Counted from the first letter of the stretch, positions 20,139-31,709 are shown. The stretch: 64,000 nucleotides of DNA from Calvatia gigantea (GCA_025093985.1 JACAAK010000018.1:62001-126000); one strand, 5' to 3'. Numbers and translations: made by a program. Notes: generated by a model from the letters alone, not told the origin.

Positions 20139-22076
20139 ATGACGACCTGGCCCGTACATTTTCGTGAGGAGCAATGGAACCTTCACACAAGGCCATCGTT
20201 ATCTCATCAGCAAGTGATGGACCCTGTGTTTGCACAGGCGCCTGCGCCCCCAACCGGTTTTTTCCAAGGCTCCACAACAGCTTTCACACCAACTCGCGCC
20301 ACTGAGGGCTATCCTCAACCCCAATACCAATTTACCGGTAATCATACCAGTTTTCATCGGCATAGTATTCCTGCAGACTTTCCCCACGCCCGCGACTCGG
20401 ATGGGGATGCGTTCGAAGGTTCTCGTGTATTTGTTCCGAACATCGACAGTGTGAATGACGATCGGCGGTATCAAAGGAGACAGAGACGCCCTCCACACTG
20501 GGAAGATGATCCGTATCCAGCCAGTTCTTTACGCGAATCAGTTACCTTATCTCAAATCCGGGCGGCCTTGGGATTAAACGGTCATCACTGTGTTCCTGAA
20601 CTGCACCACTGTCATGCCCGCCCGCTCTGCCTACCTTCGTATTGCATGTGTGGCCACCACAAATCGCAAAGTCCCAGCCAATGTTTAAGCAATCGTGAAC
20701 ACCACTGTAATGCTTGGGGTGGGTTTCCACCTTGCAGAAGCCCCGAATTGCACGCGCTGACCCACATTGGGCCACCCACTTGTGACGGCCAGGCGGCGCT
20801 TTGGAAAGACTGTGGGTCAGCGCAGCAAACCGCGTCGCCTCCCTCTCAAATGCAGACAGAGACCGAGGGACAAAAAGAGGCTTTGGTACCACAAAGTTCG
20901 AAAGGCGATCGACGAGCTGAGAGAGAGAAAGGCGGGAGTGAGGTGGGAAGGTGGCTGGTTGGGTGTATCTGTACGTTGCCTTTTGCCCACCAAACCACAT
21001 CCATAAACTGAGTATCACATATCGCATCAGCCGCCGCAAAACAGGTAACATCGAGGTTAGCGAAAGGATCGAAGAATGTTGATGAGCTCTCACGATCCGA
21101 GATCAAATCAGCCCCTCAACAGGGGCTCCGGCCAAGGGTCAGGACCAGCGGATTACGGAAGGTTTCTCCAAGTTCCACTGAAGCGAGCACTACCACTTCC
21201 AGAATACCAGAACTATCGACCACGACGGAAACCGTTGTTCGGACCTTGTCGTCGGGTACCCGGGCGGTTTCTCCTCCACCCAACAATGGAGACGCTGAGT
21301 CTGACCGAGGATCCCAACTTCTCCCTCCACAAGTCATTCAACCCCTCCCACGTCCTCTTTCGTCCACGTCGTCGTGCCGGTGTTATCCATCGAATGTCAC
21401 GCTCCACCTCGTCCTCCAACATAATCCCTTTGACCGATTTATAATTGAATGGGATGTCTCGCATGCTATGTCGCACCTCTGGTGGGGGGCCACACCGGAA
21501 GAAATTCTCTCCAATACAAGGCATGTCAATCATCCTTCCTTTTTCGGTGAATATGCAACGAACCCGCCTGTTCGCCATATGTTTATCAACGGGCTTGGTG
21601 ATTTCCCACTAGCACGATGTCAAGGCGATCCCGATCCCTCACGGAGCAAAGACAGAGAAAGATATCTGTATAGTTCCGGGAACGGCGACGAGCAAGTTGA
21701 GATGCGCACATTACCATGGCCCGTACGTATCACTGGATCATCTGAGGGGAACGGCTATATAACACTGGGGGATATCTTTCGGGCGATCTACAAAAATTTC
21801 CAGGAGTATATTACGAAGGACGAGTACGAGCTATACACGATTGAGCGGAAGCGGATTATTACTTCAGCGTACCATGTGAGGCAGAAGGTGCTTGACGAGG
21901 CACGGGCGTGGCCCCATCTTCCTACTCTGCCTGACTGGGTACGTCCTGATTATGCCGAGGATTGGACGGAGGACGGAATTATGCGGTGCGACTATTTGGG
22001 TACTCAGCTGATGTTTCGGGGACTCGAAGTGAGTCCGGACAGGGAGGGTTATACACTGTTTTTGGGTCCAGCGTAA
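20139..22076 (+). CDS. DUF6699-like fungal protein
   Basis: Basidiomycete-type protein of unknown biochemical role. The C-terminal part (about 21390-22076) has the pattern I associate with the DUF6699 family: NVTLHLVLQHNPFDRFIIEW, WDVSHAMS, then GYITLGDIFRAIYKNFQEY, ending TLFLGPA. The ATG at 20139 opens a frame that runs to a TGA at 21009. The DUF frame is in the same phase and is open from 21012, so one short intron removing that TGA would join them (candidate donor near 20970, acceptor catcag near 21030). A longer intron beginning after SQIRAALGLN (about 20580) is also possible, because the Cys/His-rich translation that follows looks non-coding. The linker is Ser/Thr/Pro-rich. It converges on the RBR gene, with 190 bp between the two stops. 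Partial copies occur at 31088, 35250 and 37556. Confidence 0.6.
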
Positions 22077-22266
22077 GGTTTTTTTTTTGTTCGCCCTGAA
22101 AATGACATTATGCTTGATTATACGCATTGTATTAGTAATGCACGAGATAGTAGAAGTACCAAGACAGAAAAAATGGGCAATGTCACAGCTCGTCCACTCC
22201 CCATCACGTCGCCCGTCCCATTGCGAACACGTCGCTATCCCTGCTGCAGATATCAGTCGAGCAGCA

Positions 22267-25200
22267 TTAACGCCTGGGTTGCCATTGTCCTTGTATCGGC
22301 CGCTGCCCTTGCTGTTGCAAAGCAACACGTTGATTCTGCAGTCGCTGCTGAGCCAAAATCTGCTCCTGCTGCTGCTGCTGCCGTTGCTGTGCCATCACCC
22401 ACTGAGCCGCCTGCTGCTGCTGCTGCTGCACTCCCCTCACAGGCTGGTGTTCTCGCAGTATTTGGTCAACCCTCCATCCCACATCCAGATTAGCCCATTG
22501 CGGTTGCGCCCCACCGGGATTAGCAGCTCCATGCATGCCTCCGACTGCGACTGCCTCTCGCGGGGGGGCGTAGAGTTGCTGTTGTGCTTGAGGGGGAGGT
22601 GGGTGATACACTGGTACAGGTTCAGCCCTTATATTTGCACCGGCCGCTGCGGGAGCACCACCGACTCGTGCGGGTCGAGTTCTTAACACTCTGCCCCCAA
22701 TTTCCATCCCGCCGCCAGGCGGTTCGTACCGCCCCATCATGGCTTGTGCTACGACCTCATGATAGGGACGCAGGGGTTCGAAAGGCACTGGATTACGAGG
22801 GGGTTGGTTATGGTGTGGCTGTGCCTGGGGGTGAGGATGGGGATGGGGATGAGCCTGAGGGTGAGGATGATGTGGTTGGTGCCGTGGTCGAGCAAGATAT
22901 GGGTTCGGAACCCGGGGTCGACGTGGAGGTGGTCCACCGCGACGGTTGTGTGGCAAGTAATGCATGGCGGCCTGTGCCCGTGGTGCTTGCCACTGAGGAT
23001 AAGGGGGTGCGATAGGAGGGTTTAAGGGCGGAATGACGGGGTAGTATGGGGGTGGTACTGGCGGAACGGGTGCGTTGGCAGGGCGCTTAGATTTAGGAAG
23101 GTCAACTTTGAGATCTGAGTCTGATACGTCCGGATGGAGCGATTTGACTTTCTGAAGCGCTTCCTCTGCAGCTTTCTTGACCTGGTATCGGACGCGATGT
23201 GAGGTTGGGTAAAGTCCGGGTGTGAACCGAATGAAGAAACTGAAAGGCGTACCTCGGTCGCGTGCATGGCTTCCAGATCTCCGTCCCATAATATGCACTT
23301 CCCCTTACTGCTGGAACCTTGACGACCGCCTTGATTAAAATGTTCGTACCCAGAAACAACCTTCCGACAAATATAGCACGACATAGTGTGACAATTCGGA
23401 CAGGTCATTTTGTTGCACTGTCGCAGGAAGTTAGCTATATTTAGGGAGAGATAGAGATCTAAGTGGGAAACCTACGCCAGATTCTTTAATGAACGCTATG
23501 AAGATTCGGATCAAAAGCTCAGAAAAACCGAGAAATGAGATCTTGAAAATGTGAGATCGTACCTTTTTGGCATTTGGGACAATTCCTCATCAGCGCTTTC
23601 GCTACCACACGAACCAACCAATCAAAAAAAGGCGCATTAAGAAATACATAACCACGGAAAGACTCACTCATGGCTTCCTCGACCTCATGCCTCGCGTTCA
23701 ACTTCCGATCCTTCTCCACCTCCTCACAACTCTTCGGTAGGTGATCCAGTTTCTTACAGTTCCTACAACTGACTCCTCCGCATCCATCACACCTGAACAA
23801 CTTCTGTTGTTCGAACCCAACATCAAATACACATTTCCATTCACAAAATGGACATTCCTCTAACCCCTCCAGGTTAGCTTTGGCAATTTCTTGAGCTTGG
23901 AGAAGTCGCTCGTAGAGGGCGTACGTTTTACGAGGTAGGACAGCGACGAGTTGGGAAGACGGAAAAGAGTGTTGGCAAGGAGATTGTGACATGCATGGGA
24001 TATGAGGGTTATGTGTCCCCAGGAGGGTTGATGCGTAGGAGCGGAGGCATGAACGGCAGAAGAGGTGGGCATCGGGGCATTGTACCATTTTTTCCTTTTT
24101 TAGGTAAAAATATTAGTGACTCTGCCTCAGATTTCAGTGAAGATTGAGGGCAACATACGAAACGGAATTTCGAGAAACAACAACCGCATTCGATACCGCT
24201 TTCTTCATCTTCGCCTTCTGATTCTTCATTTACGTCATCTTCACCCCCATCGGCGTCATCCTCCACATCTTTGCCACCCAGGTCGTTCTCATCGTCAACT
24301 CCTTTACCATCTTCAATATCAACTATTCTCCTCACCCATACCCTCTCCCTCTGAAACTCATCATCTTCAAGGGCCTGCTGCTTCCCCTTCCTTCGACCCT
24401 TTGACGGTTTAAACGGCGACTTGCGAGGCTCGTAAGGTCGTTCCTCGTCCATACTATCATCTGCTCCGAGTTTTCTCTCGAGTTCGCGAAGATAGAAGAA
24501 TGCGGGTGCGTAGAATTCCTTGTTCGAGATTAGGACACTGCGGAGATACTGTTTTGGGATTAGGGGGTAGTCCTGTTGGAGCTGGTTCTGCAAATTTTGT
24601 TTCAGATCACAATTTGAAAGTTCGAGAAAGAAAGAGTGGAAGGGAGAAACGTACGAGGGCGAGGTCTTGATAATCCTTTCCACCTGTAAAAGGTCTTTCC
24701 GGGTCTAACCAGATCTCCACTCCATCCGCTTTTTGTTTCCCCTTCCGTTTCTCGTTCTTCCCAGAAGCGGCGAGTTTTGCCTTCTTCCTTGGTCTCGTTT
24801 CAGCTTCGTCCCCATCTACAGCTTTCCTCTTGCCCTTATCATTCTGAATTTTTGGGTAGCTCGGATCCTCGAATAAGAAATGTAAGACACGTTCGACCGT
24901 GGCGTCTTTGGCGTCTGGGTAGCGGTCCGCAACGAGCGCAGCACAATGCTCCGGTTCAACATCGGGAATGATCTCGAGAATTTGAGCAGTATAGCGGGCC
25001 ATGGTTTCTTCTGGAGTTTCTAGGAGTGGAGGGGGTGGAGGAGGCGGGGGTGAACGTCGGGAAGTTGGTGTTACGTTAGCTGTAACGGCAGCAGGGAGGA
25101 GGGGTTGATGATTTGACGTAGGGTTTATTGGAGGATCGGTGGTAATTTTGGGAGGTTCTAGAATGGTTTGGGTGTTCGTAGGCGAGTGCTGTGGTGATGA

Positions 25201-25905
25201 ATGGGAGTCGATCAGTAACCAGCTCATTTCGTCCCGATCCCCGCCGTCATCGTCCACTGCCCGTGCCTTCCCTTTCCCTTTCCCCTTGTCTTTTCTCGCC
25301 ATACCCGCGTCCGTGTTCGAATCCACATTCTCAACCATTACAGGAACCAGCTCAAGTTCCAGGGGCCCCACAGAAGTTAGAGTGGTATTCTCAGGATGTG
25401 AACCAACATCTCTCGAAAAGGAGAAACCAGCGTTATTGCTTGAGCGAGGAGAAGGAGAGGGAGCCCGACTACTGATGAAAAGTTTTGTCCGTTTATGAAC
25501 ACTGGCGTCCTTTGTCTTTGACACGAGGCTATCACCAGCAGCAACATGCGTACTCTTTGAGGGTCCAGCCACAGGCGCAGTAGGGGACAACTTTACAGCC
25601 AAACACTCAACGTCGGTATTGGCGTTGTCATGTTTGTCCTCGTCAGAGTCGCTGTCCACCAATACCAGCTTTCGTTTCTTTGAAAGGGAAGAACTTTTCG
25701 ACGTGGTGGTTGTGGTGGTTGTTTCGACGATGATTTCTGGTTCGGAATCGTCTGTGAGCTCAATGACGCTGAAACTGGTCATGACCGGAGAGGATGAGGC
25801 TTGCGAGGATATTTCAATGACATCGTGCATGTGTTGGGTGTATAAAAACCAGCGAGTAGGTTTCAGTGACTTACCGTGCGCCTGACATATTGTTTGGCTG
25901 GCCAT
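22267..25905 (-). CDS. RBR (RING-IBR-RING) E3 ubiquitin ligase, RNF216/TRIAD3-like
   Basis: Transfers ubiquitin from an E2 through a thioester on a RING2 cysteine. ATG at 25903-25905; exons 25905-25875, 25799-24655, 24587-24159, 24094-23668, 23601-23563, 23495-23476, 23417-23253 and 23181-22267. All introns are GT-AG and the total is 3,171 nt (1,056 aa). An upstream TTG-initiated frame extension was rejected. Near residue 20, SVIELTDDSE looks like a SUMO-interacting motif. RING1: ECGCCFSKF...CPDAHLFCRSC (about 525-560). IBR: CPFCEWKC...CDGCGGVSCRNC. RING2: CPKCQKAFIKESGCNKMTCPNC...CYICRKVVSGYEHF, with the Cys of GCNKM in the catalytic position. The run SGYEHFNQ is the RNF216-type ending. The tail (about 760-1056) is Pro/His/Gln-rich. 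It contains a 20-nt microexon just before the catalytic Cys. Decayed copies lie at 31.7-32.7, 35.4-36.6, 37.7-39.0 and 40.2-41.3 kb. Confidence 0.9.
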
Positions 25906-27127
25906 TGAGGAACAAACAGTAATGTGCGGAACAACAAAGTCGGCGGGTTGGCGGGATTTCACAGAAGCCAAGTCAGGTCTATCGTGTTAGCAAGTACCGG
26001 GATTTTACGGGGCAGATCACCGCCTTTTATACGTGTGTATTAGCAAAGAGATCAGAGTACGATTGGGTGGAAAGGAATGACTTGGCCGGGGTGAGTCACG
26101 AGCTAGGGAGTCATATACCACATATATCATACCTCGGATCAGCTCTCTGCGTATCAGTACTAATAAAGGGAATAAATATACCCACCACCATATTTTTGTT
26201 GCATCTCTCAAGATACTTTTCATGTGCAAGTTCTGTGCTTGGAACCAATTCAGAATCCCCGAGGTTCTGGATCAAGATAGATTCCTCTTCGATTCGTTGA
26301 CCGTTGAAGAGGTGGGAGGAATCCAACGTAACCTGGATCCCCCTTACCAGAACATTGGCCGAAAACTCCATCAACACAAAGACCAGAGTTACGTGGAATT
26401 ATGATTCCAGGCAACTCTGTTGTGCATATACCCTCTTTGTAAGGACTTACTTTGAACTATTCTTCAGTTCCACTCATTACATCAGCCATCATGTAATCGC
26501 TCTATTTTCGAGCTTTACTGTACTTTCGTACACCTCAGATTCTGAGGTGAGTTACATTATGCTTAACTGCATTATACCTTTTACTTATATGACCTATAGT
26601 GTATTATCTCACTCTAGGTATTTCTTAATATATTTATAGTCTCGTTCTACGATTCTGAGTGTATTATCTCACTCTAGATCCCTGCCGCTCGTTACAACAA
26701 ACTCAGGCATCAGTATCCTAGCAGCGTGTTAGCGGTATCAGCTTTGGCCTTAGTGCACCTTGATCGGCTCAGATGCACTTCTGTTGGACTGAGAAACAGT
26801 CATAATTTCAACACATGCCCTGCATTGAGCCACTCATCTCCTGACGTCCCACGACCCTGCCCACTGCTGCTGACCTCAGGATCCTTGCTACCAGTGTCAC
26901 ATTGTGTGGCAGACACATGTAACATTTGGTTTTCATCTTGTGCACCTCTCCAAAACCATACGATGCTTCTCCAGGCACATGACCATTTGAGCCTCCAACA
27001 GCTCGAGCGGTAGAGTACTTTCCACCGTGTTCGCTTCCACTTAAACTCCAACAACCCAAATCCGCACCCCTCCGAGCAACGACAACTAATCTAAGTTTCA
27101 AAACATAACATATATCAGCGTGCGTGA
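25906..27127. other. Upstream region of the RBR gene, segmentally duplicated
   Basis: No gene seen. The proximal part (acgattgggtggaaagg near 26060) recurs at about 32870 and 39070, and the distal part (gtttcaaaacataaca near 27097, caacaacccaaa near 27048) recurs at about 33640-33700. The RBR promoter side was therefore copied with the gene. Around 26590-26680 a short block, tgtattatctcactcta, occurs twice. Confidence 0.6.
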
Positions 27128-27135
27128 ATCTCGCC

Positions 27136-28344
27136 CGAGGGGCTGTCACCCGAGCAATCCGAAAGATCAACCCACCCGGGGTGGTCGTGAGAAACTACCT
27201 TTTAGAGCAGTGTTTATCCCTGGTCACATCAGCGTCACATGGGATGTTATTCGTGGCGATCATCATCATGATCTGTTTGTACTCCTGGACCTTTCCAGTG
27301 GCTACATGACGGCTTTTGTTCATGTTATCAATCTGAACAGATATTAGGTGGAACGAGTCCATCGCGTGAATTACATACTTGAGTCCGAAGCCGTTGAATG
27401 GTTGCTGCCATCTGTCTCAAGAGTGCCTCCTTTTGTAAGTCTGTAAGGAAGAGCCAGGGCGTGCTCTTGTACGTTTTTTGTGCGCTCCATGACGACTTTA
27501 AATTCTGCAGAATGTGGGATACATTGGAAAGTGGTGCATGGTGTGTAATCTCCATTAACCTCCCGAAGCTTCCTCCAGCAAGTTCTCGCGCAGAGAACCA
27601 GTCCGTTACACTTATCATCGATTGAATTGCCAGGTTTCCAGTAAATGTCAATGGATTTATGAAGCTGAAAAGGATAGGTTTCCCAAATAGAACGGGGAAT
27701 CCAGTAAACTTATTGACCTGGGCAGTCGTTCATGGCTTCCAATGGCGCAATTCTTGAAGTCCCATCTCGTGGCGCAGTAGCATGGTGCGTTATGTGCGTG
27801 GACCCATGCAACGAAACCCCAGTGTTAATTTCACGGTCAAAAAACATCCTGGGTGACAAAAGCGGTGGCCAAAGGTTGCCTGGATTTCCGTCGTTTGCAT
27901 GCTTCTTGGTGAGTTTCCAAGGCATTTGTGTCTGCTGTCGGTGGAAGCTTGATAACGGCAATTGTGCAGACATCACAGCGGGCGAGGTGTCGGTTTTCGA
28001 CCGGGTCATATTTCATTTGTACTGTCACTCCGTCTTTGAGGAGGAGGTCAGTGTCTTGTTTAACATGTGGTCACGATTTTGTGGGCATTAAAGTTGTCGG
28101 GTGAAAATATTCATTTTAGCACATATCTTCGTATATCTCGCTATCGAAAACATGAGGTTTTCAGGGGAAACATCTGGAAACATATATATATATGCTACTG
28201 ATATGATAACAGTGATAGGCGAAGCGATAAGTGACCCTTAAAGCTCACCAGCGTGACTGGAGCGTGATTTCTCTAAAAGGTAGTTTCTCACGACCACACC
28301 CCGGGTGGGTTGATCTTTCGGATTGCTCGGGTGACAGCCCCTCG
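27136..28344. mobile_element. Non-autonomous DNA transposon, ~75-bp TIRs, 8-bp TSD
   Basis: The ends are inverted copies over about 75 bp, starting cgaggggctgtcacccgagc, with a 2-bp difference near the middle. The flanks are atctcgcc at 27128-27135 and atctcgcc at 28345-28352, an 8-bp target duplication. The paralogous locus at about 33720-33760 lacks the insert and has contiguous homologous flanks, which marks an empty site. Eight-base duplications occur in hAT, P, Merlin and some MULE elements; the long TIR suggests MULE-like, but I see no transposase. It holds coding-looking sequence (next entry). Confidence 0.8.
27340..28050 (-). pseudogene. Zinc-finger-like coding sequence carried by the transposon
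   Basis: The minus-strand frame near 28030-27710 reads VQMKYDPVENRHLARCDVC, then ALETHQEACKRRKSRQP: a C-x2-C...H-x4-C arrangement compatible with a small zinc-binding motif. A second open stretch at 27651-27328 (DLQKEALLRQMAATIQRLR) lies downstream on the same strand, perhaps joined by an intron between about 27718 and 27665. I do not recognise a transposase. It may be a captured host gene fragment or the element's own decayed gene. Confidence 0.45.
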
Positions 28345-28549
28345 ATCTCGCCCCTACCCACTCCCTCCTGTGATTTTGCATCGAGGATGACTCCTTCTTT
28401 CTGTTGACTGTAAACGTGAGGTTGTCGCAGAAATCAGAACCAAGTCAAATCAACGTTGAATATGGCCCAACCTGCCCGCTTACAACACAATGCCATGAAC
28501 TCATTGCACCAGGTCTGTGGCACGATGAAACACACGAGGTCTAACGCAG

Positions 28550-28557
28550 TATAAATA
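28550..28557 (+). promoter_or_regulatory. TATA box of lectin relic L3
   Basis: tataaata, 53 bp before the ATG at 28603. The sequence from here to the ATG matches L5 closely (ctgtaagagcc, ctcccagttttcttacaac). Confidence 0.6.
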
Positions 28558-28602
28558 GTTACCTGTAAGAGCCTTTTTTTCTCCCAGTTTTCTTACAACA
28601 CA

Positions 28603-28743
28603 ATGTCTCAATTCCCTGAAGGATATTTCTTCATTTGTGACGTCAAATCTGGTGTGGAGGCTGGAAACCGGCTGGCCGTAAAACGGATAACCGAACATCT
28701 ACCCACCACTAACTCTCTAGATGGGGACCTCGTGTCAGTATAA
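28603..28743 (+). pseudogene. Truncated lectin L3
   Basis: Starts MSQFPEGYFFI like L5 exon 1 and is similar for about 15 codons, then diverges into GVEAGNRLAV and stops after 46 codons. About 40 bp beyond the stop lies cggggtgtatgaactatgagg, resembling the 3'UTR of L4/L5 (ttggggtgtatgaactgcgag). The body of the gene therefore appears deleted between exon 1 and the 3'UTR. No QxW motif remains. The core promoter is intact. Confidence 0.7.
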
Positions 28744-29330
28744 TTTCCGTCAATCCTCCTCGATCCTCATGCATTAAACTTCGGGGTGTATGAACTATGA
28801 GGGTCATGTGAATATACATGCTGAACGCGTTCGAGGGAAGATCTTCCCATTGCAGGATTTCTCCCAGTAAATCTTACTCGGGATACTTAGTTAATGATAT
28901 TATCTCATCTAATGTAGTCTTTGAAGTCGTACACTACTTGTCCTATTGTTAATCCGTGGGTGGACAAAGGTGGACAACACACGAAAGAATGCTAGGGACC
29001 TGTCACATTAGGTCACAGTGGATGAGTATGGAGTGCGTCAACCTTATGAGGTACATACTTACATCATGCTGAAGGCGTACGGTTGGTGTTGTCCTTACGA
29101 CATGCATTGAAGAGGGTTTGGGGAATTAGAAATCTGGTGGTGGCACGTCAAGACCACGCTCACATTGTAGGCTTCCCCTTCCTTCGATATCATGGTACGG
29201 ACTTTGAAAGCGGTATAAGTGTGAACCCTAGCAACTTATTCCAACAGGAAACCTAATTCTATTAGCCGGACACCTTGGATCATTCTCGCCGGACCCACCT
29301 CATCGACATCTTTCCCTTCTGGGAAAATTG
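28744..29330. other. Spacer related to other lectin-DUF6699 spacers
   Basis: No gene. The block catgcattgaagagggtttggggaa near 29100 and its continuation (cacgtcaagaccacg) match 35087-35150 and 37393-37456, so this is part of the repeated lectin/DUF6699 unit. Confidence 0.55.
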
Positions 29331-30050
29331 AAGACACTCCACTTTTGTTCGTCTCAATACTTAAACGTTTAAACTGTCAAATGCCAAAGCTAGTGTTACG
29401 TTTTGTTCGCTTAGGTGGCCAAGCCTTTCATGGAACCGAGTATTTCGGCTGCCGGTACCCATGTGGCCTGTAGCTCTGGAATATTCTCACCTTGACCTGT
29501 CTCTCCGTGCGCTCCAAGTACTTTTGTACATAATATATGGTCTCTCTTAGACGTCCGATACTTCGTCGTAACCGATAGCTGAGGGTCATGACGAAGGGCT
29601 TCAGTCGAGAGCTTTTTTTAAAAATTAACAAGTTATTCATCGTGCGGTCAAGGGAGCATTGACTGTATGAATCATTTGAGGTGTCAACTTGAACCCGAAT
29701 GACAGAGTACGTCATGGTCACTACCCTGTGCGCTGAGCGCTGAGCCTCTAGCAGCCCTGAACTTGCGTGTTCACACCCGAAGATGCCGGGTACTAAATTC
29801 AAGTTTTCAAGGAATAAGAGTATGTCGCTGTGGCTGTTTTCGTTCTTAACATCCTCCTGCAAATTGTAGCGAGCTGTCCGCTTCGGAGGATGGCTGTTTC
29901 CCCGAAGTGTTTTGCATGCCTACATATTGTACCGTGGCTTGAGATGGTCATAGAAAGAACCGAATTGTAATTAACTTTTAGTCTGTCGACGTGTTCGGAT
30001 CGGGTTGTCTTTCGCTTCCCCACTGCGTCCATGCGTCATGTTTTTGAAAA
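29330..30050 (-). mobile_element. Ty1/Copia-type pol fragment
   Basis: On the minus strand near 29440-29380 the translation FHERLGHLSEQNV matches the GAG-pre-integrase motif (W/F-H-x-R-L-G-H-L-S) of Copia polyproteins. The open frame upstream on the same strand (29862-29428) ends shortly before this motif and is out of phase with it. Only this small region is recognisable. A related, more damaged version seems present near 46080-46660 (shared caagttttcaaggaat and gtcatgtttttgaaa). Confidence 0.6.
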
Positions 30051-30171
30051 TTGCGACACACTAGCGGGCGGAAATAAGATACAGGAGGTTGATGCAAGTT
30101 CAAAGACAAACTTGAATGAGAGAAACCGGGAACATCGAACCGTATCCTATACACTCGTTCATATAAATAGC

Positions 30172-30179
30172 GAAAGGTG
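30172..30179 (+). promoter_or_regulatory. TATA box of lectin L4
   Basis: tataaata, 41 bp upstream of the ATG at 30213, in the same context (ttcatataaata) as L2. Confidence 0.7.
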
Positions 30180-30212
30180 AAAGCGGCTTTTCTCCCAGTT
30201 CTCTCAGCACCA

Positions 30213-30767
30213 ATGTCTGCTTTCCCTGAGGGATATTTCTTCATTCGCAACGTCGCCTCTGGCAAGGTCCTCGACGTCGCTGACAATAGCAAAATGGTTT
30301 GGAATTGACTTCTCGCCTACAAGTTTCATTGACTGACATATCCATTTTTTTAAGCCTGGCGGCAGGGTGGTTCTTTGGGGTCGCAAGCCAGCTGGTAACG
30401 AAAATCAGCTTTGGAGGTACGAAGACGGTTTTTTAGTCAATAAAGGCTCGGGACTTGTCCTCGAAGTCCCTGGATATGGTGAGAATTTAAACACGGTCTG
30501 TATACGACCCACGTCGTAACGCCATGTTTCACAGAACATGGGGGTGATATCACCCCCGGAACTCCTTTGGTACAAGCCGAGAGGAGGCAGAAGCCCGAGA
30601 GCCTCAACCAACTGTGGGCCTATAACTACCAGCACATCATGCCCTATGACCCCAAGGTTACCGTTTGGGGCCAGGATGGCGATGTCACTACACCTGGCAC
30701 TAGAGCTGTCGTTGATAGGTACATTCATGACGAAGTCTCCCAAGAGTGGATGTGTGATATGGCGTAG
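30213..30767 (+). CDS. Ricin-B-type lectin L4
   Basis: Intact three-exon lectin of 146 residues: exons 30213-30296, 30355-30478 and 30535-30767, introns GT-AG. It starts MSAFPEGYFFIRNVASGKVL. QxW motifs: NQLWRYEDGFLVN (exon 2), LNQLWAYNYQ (exon 3) and a degenerate SQEWMCD near the end. PGTPLVQAERRQ corresponds to PGTELIQVEKRG of L1. Probably a cytosolic sugar-binding protein; no signal peptide. Exon 3 and about 70 bp of 3' flank are almost identical to those of L5, while exons 1-2 and the introns are clearly different, which points to gene conversion or partial copying. A DUF6699 relic follows 320 bp downstream. Confidence 0.85.
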
Positions 30768-31087
30768 AAGTTGGGGTGTATGAACTGCGAGGGCGACAAC
30801 GACCCCTGCTCTATGATGGTACTCATGACGAGCATACATGACTTTTGTATTGTGTACAATGTCTGAAGTATATTTCGTTTTTGTCTGTCCATGCTATGGT
30901 CATGTGCACACTCAGTCGTCGAAATTCCTCCTGCGATGAGAAACTCTGTTCCAAACATTTAAGTATTGTTTTTTGTCCTCGCTGCTGGTTGTGCGTACCT
31001 TACCGAAATGGGGGCTCATCCGAACTGCGGGCAGGCGATGGTCGCTCTACAGCGGTACGGGCTTTGTAAGTGATGGAAGTGTGAATT

Positions 31088-31700
31088 GTGACTAGCCGGG
31101 GGCCCTCCCCCAGGCCGTTTCTCCTCAATCCAACAATAATGAGGTTGAGCCCGAACGAGGATCCCAACTTGCCCCGCCGTAGGTTATTCAACCCATCTCA
31201 CGCCCTCTTCATCAGCCTCTTCGTGCCATTGTTATCCATCAAATGTAACGCTCCACCTCGTCCTCCAGTACAATCCCTTTGACCGATTCATAATCGAATG
31301 GGACGCGTCGCATGCTATGTCGCACCTCTGAAGGGGGGCCACACCAGAATGAATTTTTCCAATACGAGGTATATCAACAACCTCTCCTTTTTCACTGGTA
31401 TTCGACAGACCCGCCGATTCGCCATGTTCATTTACGGACTTGATGATTTCCCTCTAGCCCGATATCGAAGTGATACAGATCCCTCGCGGAGCAGGGACAG
31501 AAAAACGTCAGTCTGGTTCGGGGGATGGCTATATAATGTTGGGAGATGTCTTTCGGGGGATCTACAAAATTTTCCAGGAATATATGGATTACGAAGGGCG
31601 AGTAAGGGGTAGACATGATTAGACTGAAGCGGATTATCACCTCCCCATACCATGTGAGGTAGAAGGTCCTTGACGGGGCACGGGCGTGGCCTCCTTTTCC
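31088..31700 (+). pseudogene. DUF6699 pseudogene
   Basis: Homologous to 21260-21900: tttctcctcaatccaacaat, then coding-like VTLH/PFDRFIIEWD equivalents around 31245-31310, FAMFIYGLDDFPLARY near 31412-31459 (compare HMFINGLGDFPLARC) and a damaged GDVFRGIYKIFQEY-like stretch near 31545-31590. Several frameshifts and the loss of most of the C-terminal third make it non-functional. It runs into the RBR relic on the other strand, keeping the convergent order of the parent pair. Confidence 0.75.
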
Positions 31701-31709
31701 TACTCTGCC

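Noticed and set aside
20580..20860. Cys/His-rich stretch (HHCVPELHHCHARPLC) as a zinc finger
   Set aside because: No regular spacing, it follows a natural-looking exon end (SQIRAALGLN), and the region may be intronic.
22300..22700. Leucine/alanine-rich plus-strand ORFs opposite the RBR C-terminus
   Set aside because: They are complements of the Gln/Pro-rich tail codons (cag/ctg repeats) of the RBR gene.
25906..25971. Upstream extension of the RBR protein to 25971
   Set aside because: The extension starts at TTG, and the frame runs through a clear intron (25874-25800). The ATG at 25905 with splicing gives a consistent model.
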